From positions 1-14,528 of the forward strand of contig CAJUHP010000041.1 of assembly GCA_910586125.1 (NCBI GenBank): 14,528 bases of DNA, given 5' to 3'. Below are positions 1 through 6,283 of the stretch, one piece after another. Both the position numbers and the translations under genes were made by a program. This DNA is from an uncultured Lachnospiraceae bacterium (GTDB taxonomy: Bacteria > Bacillota > Clostridia > Lachnospirales > Lachnospiraceae). Each line of letters opens with the position of its first letter. Positions within the stretch are counted from its first letter, which is position 1. The notes beneath the pieces were generated by a model. The model ran no database searches and had not been told where the DNA came from. It was given only the letters and a program-made list of their open reading frames with translations.

Positions 1-112
1 AACAACATATCTTATATCAGTTTTTCGACTTTACACAAACTTTGAAACAGTCTCTGTTCTTGCTATCGTATCGCACCTTTTTATTTTTATGATCCATAGA
101 TTATCATATTTA

Positions 113-247
113 TTAATCAGACAATACACTAGCCTTATACCGCGATCCAAAATTTGATTCATATACCATAACCGCCGCGAGAGGAAGAAGCACAAGAGGA
201 ATGCTGAGAAGAATGCAAATGATGAGGATACAAATTCGTTTTTTCAT
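113..247 (-). CDS. Small membrane or secreted peptide, possibly the 5' remnant of a larger gene
   Basis: A 44-residue reading frame starts inside the stop codon of the upstream ADP-ribosylglycohydrolase gene (ATGA overlap), which suggests translational coupling. An AAAGGAG Shine-Dalgarno lies 7 bases before the ATG. The protein has two lysines and an arginine, then an unbroken hydrophobic stretch at about residues 5-28 (I, L, C, V, A), which would be a signal anchor or single membrane helix. A short polar tail follows, containing YESNFGSRY, and the frame stops at TAA 113-115. The tail resembles, from memory only, the start of secreted alpha/beta-hydrolases in Clostridia, so this may be a truncated 5' end. 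The next 110 bases do not read as a hydrolase in any frame I checked. It could also be a genuine small membrane protein. The start signals are strong; the function is unknown. Confidence 0.55.
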   Translation of the reverse strand: MKKRICILIICILLSIPLVLLPLAAVMVYESNFGSRYKASVLSD

Positions 248-1170
248 TTATTATCTCCTTTGGTATTCCAATAAACCGATTTTTCCGGATATTCCATATA
301 ACGCAGCCATTTTTGCGGAAGTTCATCCGCAAAAAGCGCAACCATTCCCCCCACAATGGCGCATATGGTATCTCTATCTCCCAAAGCTGAAACTGCCGTC
401 CACAATGCTTCCTCTACAGAACTATAAAAATAGGCAGCGCACCAAAGGCAAAACGGAACCGTATCCGGCGCCGTCAGCCGGATGCCATTTCCAAGCACGG
501 AAACTACAAAATCGATACTGCTTTCCTTTTTAACAGAAGCGGCAGACAATATTTTATATTTGGTATCACTTTCGGGTAATCTGTCTGCGACATCATGCAA
601 AAAAGCTGCTCCCTCTTCCGGATAGTGCCCAAGCTTTTTATTCAGAAATAAAGCCGATGCTATGGCAACAGCCATTGCGCCCACAATTCCCTCAATGTGT
701 GCATGTGTGACTTCTGCGGATGCCCTAGCATAGTATAGAACTTTGTCTAAATCATCTGCGAAATATGCACCTATCGGCGCAACACGCATGGCAGCGCCAT
801 TCCCCATGGAACCCATTCCGTCAAACACTTCCAAAGCAACGTTTTGCCAATTGTGCCCTTCTCCAATACTGCGTAAAATAGAATGCGCCGTTCCTCCATA
901 TCCCCGATGCCAGTCCAGCGCATAATTCTCCGCAAAAACCCTGGCCAGCTCATCCTGATCTATTTTCCCATACTTTTCCAAAATACTATAAATTCCGATT
1001 GCCATTACGGTATCATCAGTGAAATGCCAAGGCTCATTCAAAATCTCTCTGTTTTTTATCCTTTGACATGCCATTTCATCCGGTATGAAAAAACTCTGTC
1101 CAAAACAATCACCCAACGCGATACCATGCAAAGCACGTTTTGCATACTTTAATCTTTCTCTTAATTCCAT
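244..1170 (-). CDS. ADP-ribosylglycohydrolase family protein
   Basis: 308 residues, the usual size for the ADP-ribosylglycohydrolase (ARH/DraG) family. These binuclear Mg2+ hydrolases remove ADP-ribose from proteins or cleave related ADP-ribosyl compounds in the cytoplasm. Visible motifs, in order: GDCFG (residues 20-24), TDDT (51-54, metal ligands), a Gly-rich GNGAAMR (123-129), THAH (155-158) and GDRDT (264-268, the second metal-binding Asp/Thr cluster, followed by AIVGG). All metal-site residues expected for an active enzyme appear present. The start at 1170 has AAGGAG about 10 bases upstream. A small ORF overlaps its stop by 4 bases. A membrane protein gene lies 88 bases upstream on the same strand. 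No ADP-ribosyltransferase is visible nearby, so the substrate is unknown. The gene and its surroundings are more AT-rich than the rest of the window. The family call is secure; the substrate is not. Confidence 0.93.
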   Translation of the reverse strand: MELRERLKYAKRALHGIALGDCFGQSFFIPDEMACQRIKNREILNEPWHFTDDTVMAIGIYSILEKYGKIDQDELARVFAENYALDWHRGYGGTAHSILRSIGEGHNWQNVALEVFDGMGSMGNGAAMRVAPIGAYFADDLDKVLYYARASAEVTHAHIEGIVGAMAVAIASALFLNKKLGHYPEEGAAFLHDVADRLPESDTKYKILSAASVKKESSIDFVVSVLGNGIRLTAPDTVPFCLWCAAYFYSSVEEALWTAVSALGDRDTICAIVGGMVALFADELPQKWLRYMEYPEKSVYWNTKGDNK

Positions 1171-1213
1171 TTACAAAGCACTCCTTAAATACATAATTTG
1201 AGGGAACATAGCA

Positions 1214-1219
1214 ATTATA
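1214..1219 (-). promoter_or_regulatory. Possible -10 box for the ADP-ribosylglycohydrolase gene
   Basis: On the minus strand TATAAT sits about 45 bases before the start codon at 1170. The hexamer 17 bases further upstream (TTATGT) is a poor -35. The gene could instead be read through from the membrane protein gene upstream, since no terminator separates them. Confidence 0.35.
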
Positions 1220-1258
1220 ATCTGTTTTTGGCAGGGACATAATTCCAAAAAGAGGGTT

Positions 1259-1687
1259 TTATAAAAGTGTAAAAAGATATCCAACAATGGGACCGATCCC
1301 TATGGCAATATAGATCCATGTAATCCATGGCTGATAGTCCACATAGAACTCCTTGAAAGACAGGCTCCAGGGATGCTTGATCAGCACCCAACCGAATACA
1401 TCAAACACGATACAGATACCCGCCCAAAGGGCTCCGGTGAGAAACGCTTCGGTTATGGTCGGCTCGGCAAGCCCGTTCATATACAGCCAACCGAACAGAG
1501 AAAACAGAATAATGTTATACAGCGGGTGCCAGGGTTTTGTTGCCTCGTAACCTTCGCCCATGCTGTGTTCGTCCATTGGTTTCATTTTCAAAATATAGAT
1601 ATTGAATATGGTGTGTAGGATTCCTATGCAGGTTACGATTAGATAGCTCACCCAAAACCATAACATCGACATTCCCAAATTTTGCAT
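1259..1687 (-). CDS. Small integral membrane protein of unknown function
   Basis: A 142-residue protein with about four hydrophobic segments (roughly residues 9-33, 57-72, 79-104 and 119-141), so probably a four-helix inner-membrane protein. Aromatic residues and a conserved-looking polar block (KHPWSLSFKEFYVDYQPW, about residues 104-121) precede the last helix. I do not recognise the family and assign no function. I chose the ATG at 1687 because GGAGGGG lies 7 bases upstream. An upstream in-frame start at 1747 would add 20 Arg-rich residues (MALIGVRVFSVTRFSWRGRQ) and has no ribosome-binding site. The gene is divergent from cdd, with a candidate promoter whose -10 is at 1781-1786. The ADP-ribosylglycohydrolase follows 88 bases downstream on the same strand, so the two may be co-transcribed. 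Confidence 0.82.
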   Translation of the reverse strand: MQNLGMSMLWFWVSYLIVTCIGILHTIFNIYILKMKPMDEHSMGEGYEATKPWHPLYNIILFSLFGWLYMNGLAEPTITEAFLTGALWAGICIVFDVFGWVLIKHPWSLSFKEFYVDYQPWITWIYIAIGIGPIVGYLFTLL

Positions 1688-1780
1688 CTGTCTTCCCCTC
1701 CATGAAAAGCGCGTGACCGAAAAAACGCGTACGCCGATTAACGCCAAATAAAGTTTTTCGTCCGTTTTTTTACTAAATAT

Positions 1781-1809
1781 AGTATAACACAGCAGAGCAT
1801 AAAAAGAAA
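1781..1809 (-). promoter_or_regulatory. Candidate promoter for the membrane protein gene
   Basis: Minus strand: -35 TTTCTT (1804-1809, weak), a 17-base spacer, then -10 TATACT (1781-1786, strong). This predicts a leader of about 85 bases before the ATG at 1687. Its -35 box lies 3 bases from the -35 box of the divergent cdd promoter. Confidence 0.5.
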
Positions 1810-1812
1810 GCG

Positions 1813-1840
1813 TTGACGGTTTTTATATTTGTAATATAGA
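1813..1840 (+). promoter_or_regulatory. Candidate promoter for cdd-pdp
   Basis: TTGACG (1813-1818), a 16-base AT-rich spacer, and TATAGA (1835-1840). Transcription would start near 1847 and give a leader of about 128 bases before cdd. I found no riboswitch or attenuator signature in that leader, only weak short inverted repeats. Confidence 0.5.
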
Positions 1841-1975
1841 AATAAAAGTTACTCTGGGCCGTCTGGGAGAAAAACATAGCCATATCCAGATATTGTATTG
1901 AGATTCTCTTCATTATATGTTACCATAAAAGCATGAAAAAAGCAGGTGTGGAGCATGAGAGAACGAGGTGAACAA

Positions 1976-2434
1976 ATGAAGAAGATGGAAGCAAGCATTT
2001 CGGACGCGCAGTTAATCAGAGAGGCTATCGAGGCACGGAAAACAGCCTATACACCGTACTCCCATTTTCAAGTAGGAGCGGCTCTGCTCACTGCGGCCGG
2101 CCAAGTTTTTCGCGGCTGCAACATTGAAAATGCGGCTTATACGCCGTCGAACTGCGCAGAGCGGACCGCTTTTTTCAAGGCGGTGAGCGAGGGCGAGCGG
2201 GAATTTGCGGCGATTGCGATTGTGGCCGGAAAAAAGGGGGGGCCTCTGGTACAGACCGCGCCCTGCGGCGTGTGCCGCCAGGTGATGATGGAGTTCTGTG
2301 ATCCGGCGGTATTTCGGGTGATAATGGCGGCCTCTGAGGAAGAGTATGAAGTGCAGACATTAAAACAGTTGATGCCGTTTGGGTTTGGCCCGAACGATCT
2401 GAAGGAGGAGGGATCGCGGGATGAGAATGTATGA
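1976..2434 (+). CDS. cdd: Cytidine deaminase
   Basis: 152 residues from the chosen start. Zinc-dependent cytidine/deoxycytidine deaminase of the short, homotetrameric bacterial type; it makes uridine or deoxyuridine in the pyrimidine salvage pathway. The catalytic motif is NCAER, with Cys60 as zinc ligand and Glu62 as proton shuttle, completed by PCGVC (Cys97 and Cys100 as zinc ligands). The substrate-binding stretch CNIENAAY is at 48-55, and an N-terminal YTPYSHFQVGAAL block at 25-37 is typical. I start at ATG 1976 because GAGGTG lies 5 bases upstream. In-frame GTG 1946 and ATG 1955 would add 10 or 7 residues; the latter also has a GGTGTGGAG-like site and cannot be excluded. The 3' end overlaps pdp by 14 bases, so the two proteins are probably coupled. 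The C-terminal ~15 residues, rich in Glu, Asp and Lys, extend beyond the core and lie partly over the next gene's start signals. Confidence 0.97.
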   Translation: MKKMEASISDAQLIREAIEARKTAYTPYSHFQVGAALLTAAGQVFRGCNIENAAYTPSNCAERTAFFKAVSEGEREFAAIAIVAGKKGGPLVQTAPCGVCRQVMMEFCDPAVFRVIMAASEEEYEVQTLKQLMPFGFGPNDLKEEGSRDENV

Positions 2435-3755
2435 CTTGATTATGAAGAAGCGAAAAGGGGGAAGGCTGACCGAAGAGGAAATTCGTTTTATGATCGACGG
2501 ATATGTAAAGGGAGAGATCCCCGACTATCAGATGTCGGCCATGACGATGGCAATATGTTTTCAAGGGATGGACGACGGGGAGACGGCCGCGCTGACGCTT
2601 GCCATGGCGGCCTCCGGCGATCAGATGGATCTGTCGGGGATTGACGGGATCAAGGTGGATAAGCACAGCACCGGCGGCGTGGGGGACAAGACGACGCTGG
2701 TGGCGGGACCGATTGTGGCAGCCTGCGGCGGCCGGGTAGCAAAGATGTCGGGCCGGGGTCTGGGCCATACCGGCGGGACGCTCGACAAGCTGGAAGCGAT
2801 TCCTGGTCTGTCGGTGGCAGTGGAACCGGATCGTTTTATCCGCACAGTCAATGAAACCGGTATCTGTGTCGCCGGACAGACCGGCAATCTGGTTCCGGCT
2901 GATAAAAAATTGTATGCGTTGCGGGACGTGACGGCGACGGTGGACAGTCTGCCCCTGATTGCGTCGTCCGTCATGAGCAAAAAGCTGGCGGCCGGCAGCG
3001 ATGCGATTGTGCTGGATGTCAAGACGGGCAGCGGAGCCTTTATGAAGACCACGGAGGATTCCATTCTTCTGGCGCAGAAGATGACGGCCATCGGCACGCG
3101 GGCCGGCCGGAGGATGGCGGCTGTGGTGACGGATATGGACACACCGCTGGGAAATTATGTGGGAAATGCGCTGGAGGTACAGGAAGCGGCAAAGACGCTT
3201 AGAGGGCAGGGGCCGAAGGATCTGACTGAAGTGTGCCTGATTTTGGCGGCTCATATGCTGGAGCTATCCGGTAAGGGGGCGTATGGGGACTGTCTTGCGA
3301 TGGCAAAGCGGGCGGTGGAAGACGGAAGCGCTTTTGAGAAATTCTGCGCCATGGTCTCGGCGCAGGGCGGAGATTGCCGTGTCCTGAGAGACCCGGCCTG
3401 CTTTGGCACCGCTCGTTTTGTGGAGGAGCTGACCGCACCGGTTTCCGGTTATGTGCAGCATATTGATACGGAGGGCTGCGGGATAGCGGCCGCCATGCTG
3501 GGAGCCGGCCGGGAGAAAAAAGAGGATGCCATCGACAGTCTGGCCGGTCTGTATCTGGCTAAAAAGGCCGGCGATCCGGTCCGGTCCGGGGAGACGCTGG
3601 CAAAGCTGTATACGAACGCAAAAGATCGAATCCGCGCGGCAAAAGAAAAGCTTTTATCCTGTTACCAGATAGGAGAAGAGCCGCCGCGGCAGCAGCCGCT
3701 TGTTCTTGCCAGAGTAACGGAAAAAGGGGTGGAGCGGTATGACGGAGCAGTCTGA
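2421..3755 (+). CDS. pdp: Pyrimidine-nucleoside phosphorylase
   Basis: 444 residues, normal for the thymidine/pyrimidine-nucleoside phosphorylase family (about 430-445). It cleaves uridine, deoxyuridine or thymidine with phosphate, giving the base and (deoxy)ribose-1-phosphate. Domain order: N-terminal alpha domain, Gly-rich phosphate site KHSTGGVGDK (81-90), family signature KMSGRGLGHTGGTLDKLE (108-125), base-contact residues matching Arg168, Ser183 and Lys187, KTGSGAFMK (201-209), and a C-terminal PYNP domain from about 340. The start ATG at 2421 has GGAGGAGGG upstream, inside the end of cdd. A second in-frame ATG two codons later is less favoured because the family begins MRM-DLI. Operon partner cdd supplies uridine and deoxyuridine. 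The Pdp versus DeoA (thymidine-only) distinction rests on resemblance to Gram-positive enzymes and is not proven here. No clear terminator follows; the thrS promoter begins 112 bases downstream. Confidence 0.96.
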   Translation: MRMYDLIMKKRKGGRLTEEEIRFMIDGYVKGEIPDYQMSAMTMAICFQGMDDGETAALTLAMAASGDQMDLSGIDGIKVDKHSTGGVGDKTTLVAGPIVAACGGRVAKMSGRGLGHTGGTLDKLEAIPGLSVAVEPDRFIRTVNETGICVAGQTGNLVPADKKLYALRDVTATVDSLPLIASSVMSKKLAAGSDAIVLDVKTGSGAFMKTTEDSILLAQKMTAIGTRAGRRMAAVVTDMDTPLGNYVGNALEVQEAAKTLRGQGPKDLTEVCLILAAHMLELSGKGAYGDCLAMAKRAVEDGSAFEKFCAMVSAQGGDCRVLRDPACFGTARFVEELTAPVSGYVQHIDTEGCGIAAAMLGAGREKKEDAIDSLAGLYLAKKAGDPVRSGETLAKLYTNAKDRIRAAKEKLLSCYQIGEEPPRQQPLVLARVTEKGVERYDGAV

Positions 3756-3866
3756 AAAACAATGGGGGCCGCCGCCGCGCTGCCGGGATTCTTTTCTTTC
3801 TGGGAAGGAATGGGTTGCCTGCTGCGGCGCGAATATGCTGCTTCAGGATTCCTTTGAAATCACCGG

Positions 3867-3894
3867 TTGACAAACAGCGAAACCGTGCTATACT
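3867..3894 (+). promoter_or_regulatory. Promoter of the thrS T-box transcript
   Basis: TTGACA (3867-3872), a 16-base spacer and TATACT (3889-3894) are close to the sigma-A consensus. The predicted transcription start near 3901 is just before the first conserved Stem I sequences of the T-box leader, which supports the assignment. Confidence 0.85.
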
Positions 3895-3900
3895 AACCAG

Positions 3901-4146
3901 TAGAAAAGCGTTGATGAGAACCAGTACCATTTTTTAGGCGGTGCAGAGAGAGAGGCGAAGGGTGTGAGCTTCTTACCGGCAATGATGGGAATACCAGCTC
4001 GGAGCGGCCTGCGAACAGGCCCGGCAGACCCCGTTATCGGTCCGAACAAAGAGAGGTCCGGGCATTTGCCCGAGGCAAACAGGGTGGAACCGCGACTGAA
4101 TATCGTCCCTGGCTGTGCAGAAAGCATGGCCGGGGATTTTATTATT
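3901..4146 (+). promoter_or_regulatory. T-box riboswitch (tRNA-Thr) upstream of thrS
   Basis: The leader carries the canonical T-box sequence AGGGTGGAACCGCG at 4081-4094 and the matching CGTCCCT at 4104-4110. Stem I elements are present: GATGAGAACCAGTA near 3913, the GAGAGAG/GGTGTGAGC distal region (about 3945-3970), and the specifier side GGAATACCAGCTCGGAGC (about 3988-4005). I read the specifier as ACC (3993-3995), a threonine codon followed by the purine expected at that point, which matches the downstream gene. A Stem III-like hairpin CGGGCATTTGCCCG is at 4059-4072. By known mechanism, uncharged tRNA-Thr pairs with the specifier and with the bulge of the T-box, holding CAGGG (4080-4084) paired to CCCTG (4107-4111) and so blocking the terminator. 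Charged tRNA allows termination before thrS. Confidence 0.97.
4106..4146 (+). terminator. Regulated intrinsic terminator of the thrS T-box
   Basis: A 13-bp stem with several G-U pairs (4106-4118 with 4124-4136), loop AGAAA, followed by TTTTATTATT. The 5' arm contains the CCCTG that the T-box sequence needs for the antiterminator, so the two structures are mutually exclusive. Confidence 0.92.
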
Positions 4147-4198
4147 CCTCACCGCTTCTTTCGGCACAGAATCAACAAATCAGGAAAGGAGAACGACT

Positions 4199-6169
4199 AT
4201 GAAAGTAACACTGAAAGACGGCTCCTGCCGGGAATACGCAGAAGCCAGATCCATTATTGACATTGCCGCCGATCTCAGCGACGGACTGGCCCGCATGGCG
4301 TGCGCAGGGGAGGTGGACGGCCGGACAGCAGACCTGCGCACGGTGCTGACAGAGGACTGCCATCTGAACATCCTGACCTTTGCCAACGAGAACGGCCGCG
4401 CTGCGTACCGGCATACGGCCAGCCATGTGCTGGCGCAGGCAGTAAAACGCCTGTATCCGGAGGCGAAGCTGGCCATCGGCCCCTCCATCGACACCGGTTT
4501 CTACTATGATTTTGACATGCCTTCTCTCGGCAGAGAGGAGCTGGACAAGATCGAGGCGGAGATGAAAAAGATCATCAAAGAGGGGGCGAAGCTGGAACGC
4601 TTCACGCTGCCCAGAGAAGAAGCCATCGCCTTTATGCAGGAGCGTCAGGAGCCCTATAAGGTGGAGCTGATTCAGGATCTCCCGGAAGATGCAGAGATTT
4701 CCTTCTATCGCCAGGGCGACGGTTTTGTGGATCTGTGCGCGGGCCCCCATCTGATGAGCGTCAAGCCCATCAAAGCGTTTAAGCTGATTTCCTCCTCCGG
4801 CGCATACTGGAGAGGGAGCGAGAAGAACAAGATGCTGACCCGCATATACGGCACCGCCTACACAAAGAAAGAAGAACTGAACGAATATCTCGAATATCTG
4901 GCTACCATTAAGGAGAGAGATCACAACCGGCTGGGCCGGGAGATGGAGCTTTTTACCACGGTGGATGTCATCGGACAGGGGCTGCCGCTTCTGATGCCCA
5001 AGGGAGCCAAGATCATCCAGACGCTGCAGCGGTGGATTGAGGATGAGGAGGAGCGCCGCGGCTATATGCGGACCAAAACGCCCCTGATGGCAAAAAAGGA
5101 TCTGTATGTGATCTCGGATCACTGGAACCATTACAAAGAGGGAATGTTTGTGCTGGGCGACGAGGAGAATCCGGATTCGGAAGTCTTCGCGCTGCGCCCG
5201 ATGACCTGCCCGTTCCAGTACTATGTGTATAAGGCCAGCCAGAAATCCTACCGGGATCTGCCCTGCCGCTACGGCGAGACGTCAACTCTGTTCCGCAACG
5301 AAGATTCCGGCGAGATGCACGGTCTAACGCGAGTGAGACAGTTTACGATCTCCGAGGGACATCTGATTATTCGCCCGGATCAAGTGGAGGCGGAGTTTCA
5401 GGGATGCCTGGATCTGTTCCGCTACTGCATGACGACGCTGGGCTTGCAGGATGATGTGACATACCGTCTGTCCAAATGGGACCCCCAGAATCGCGAAAAG
5501 TATCTGGGAGACGCCGAGAGCTGGGGTTATGTAGAAGAGATGATGCGCCGGATTCTCGACAAAGCCGGCGTACCCTATACCGAGGCTGTGGGCGAGGCGG
5601 CCTTCTACGGGCCGAAGCTGGACATTCAGGCCAAGAACGTCTACGGCAAGGAAGATACCATGGTGACGATCCAGCTCGATATGTTCTTGGCGGAGCGTTT
5701 TGACATGTACTATGTCGATCAGGCCGGAGAAAAAGTCCGCCCCTATATCATTCACCGGACTTCCATGGGCTGCTATGAGCGGACGCTGGCCTGGCTGATC
5801 GAAAAATATGCCGGCCTGCTGCCTACCTGGTTGTGTCCGGAGCAGGTGCGTATCCTACCCATCTCAGATAAATATCAGGACTATGCCGATCAGGTAAATA
5901 ACCGTCTGAAAGACAATGGGATTCTCTCGACGGTGGACAGCCGTTCCGAGAAGATCGGCTATAAGATCCGCTCGGCCAGAATGGATCGCGTTCCCTATAT
6001 GCTGGTTGTGGGACAGAAGGAAGAAGAAGAGGGCGTGGTAGCGGTCCGCAGCCGTTTTGCGGGAGACGAGGGACAGAAGTCTCTGGACGGCTTTATCGAC
6101 GAAATATGCCGGGAAATCCGGACAAAAGAGATCCGGAAAATCCAGGTGACAGAAGACAAGAAGAATTAG
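4199..6169 (+). CDS. thrS: Threonyl-tRNA synthetase
   Basis: 656 residues, class II aminoacyl-tRNA synthetase that charges tRNA-Thr in the cytoplasm. Domains: TGS (about 1-63), editing domain with HTASH (His72, His76) and CAGPH (Cys180, His184) that deacylates Ser-tRNA-Thr, catalytic core (about 245-535) and anticodon-binding domain (about 545-640). Zinc ligands are Cys337 (MTCP), His388 (SEGH) and His519 (IHRTSMG). Motif 2 Arg366 is in FRNE, and motif 3 is GCYERTLAWLIEKYAG. Start ATG 4199 has AAAGGAG 7 bases upstream and begins MKVTLKDG as in the family; the frame is open further upstream, but that part lies in the T-box terminator. Several residues around the zinc/threonine pocket differ from the E. 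coli enzyme (positions 340, 381, 384, 386), a divergent subtype. Expression is controlled by the T-box leader. Confidence 0.97.
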   Translation: MKVTLKDGSCREYAEARSIIDIAADLSDGLARMACAGEVDGRTADLRTVLTEDCHLNILTFANENGRAAYRHTASHVLAQAVKRLYPEAKLAIGPSIDTGFYYDFDMPSLGREELDKIEAEMKKIIKEGAKLERFTLPREEAIAFMQERQEPYKVELIQDLPEDAEISFYRQGDGFVDLCAGPHLMSVKPIKAFKLISSSGAYWRGSEKNKMLTRIYGTAYTKKEELNEYLEYLATIKERDHNRLGREMELFTTVDVIGQGLPLLMPKGAKIIQTLQRWIEDEEERRGYMRTKTPLMAKKDLYVISDHWNHYKEGMFVLGDEENPDSEVFALRPMTCPFQYYVYKASQKSYRDLPCRYGETSTLFRNEDSGEMHGLTRVRQFTISEGHLIIRPDQVEAEFQGCLDLFRYCMTTLGLQDDVTYRLSKWDPQNREKYLGDAESWGYVEEMMRRILDKAGVPYTEAVGEAAFYGPKLDIQAKNVYGKEDTMVTIQLDMFLAERFDMYYVDQAGEKVRPYIIHRTSMGCYERTLAWLIEKYAGLLPTWLCPEQVRILPISDKYQDYADQVNNRLKDNGILSTVDSRSEKIGYKIRSARMDRVPYMLVVGQKEEEEGVVAVRSRFAGDEGQKSLDGFIDEICREIRTKEIRKIQVTEDKKN

Positions 6170-6196
6170 TGCGCCGAAATGCCTAGCGCAACGGAA

Positions 6197-6246
6197 ATAC
6201 CCTGCCGGTCCGCTGGACTTATCTCTCCAGCGAACCGGCAGGGTAT
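6197..6246. terminator. Strong hairpin between convergent thrS and aldo/keto reductase genes
   Basis: Two 21-base arms (6197-6217 and 6226-6246) pair with a single mismatch around an 8-base loop. It begins 27 bases after the thrS stop and lies 37 bases beyond the end of the opposing gene. No good T-tract follows on the plus strand and only TTTCC on the minus strand. It is probably a bidirectional transcription barrier or mRNA 3'-end stabiliser rather than a textbook intrinsic terminator. Confidence 0.75.
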
Positions 6247-6283
6247 TCGGATTGAAGCCTGTCTTATGGAAGAAAATCCGGCT

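Noticed and set aside
1847..1975. Possible riboswitch or PyrR-type attenuator in the cdd leader
   Set aside because: Only 5-base inverted repeats were found, with no terminator and no recognisable consensus.
2175..3254. 359-residue open frame on the minus strand across cdd and pdp
   Set aside because: It is antisense to two clearly recognisable enzymes. Its product is a low-complexity His/Arg/Pro-rich sequence with no domain, a typical shadow of GC-rich coding DNA.
4115..4198. In-frame 28-codon N-terminal extension of thrS
   Set aside because: This stretch is the T-box terminator and the linker after it. ATG 4199 has a strong Shine-Dalgarno and matches the family N-terminus.
4172..5131. 319-residue open frame on the minus strand inside thrS
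   Set aside because: It lies opposite the well-supported synthetase, has no start signals or recognisable domain, and is a mirror of its codon pattern.
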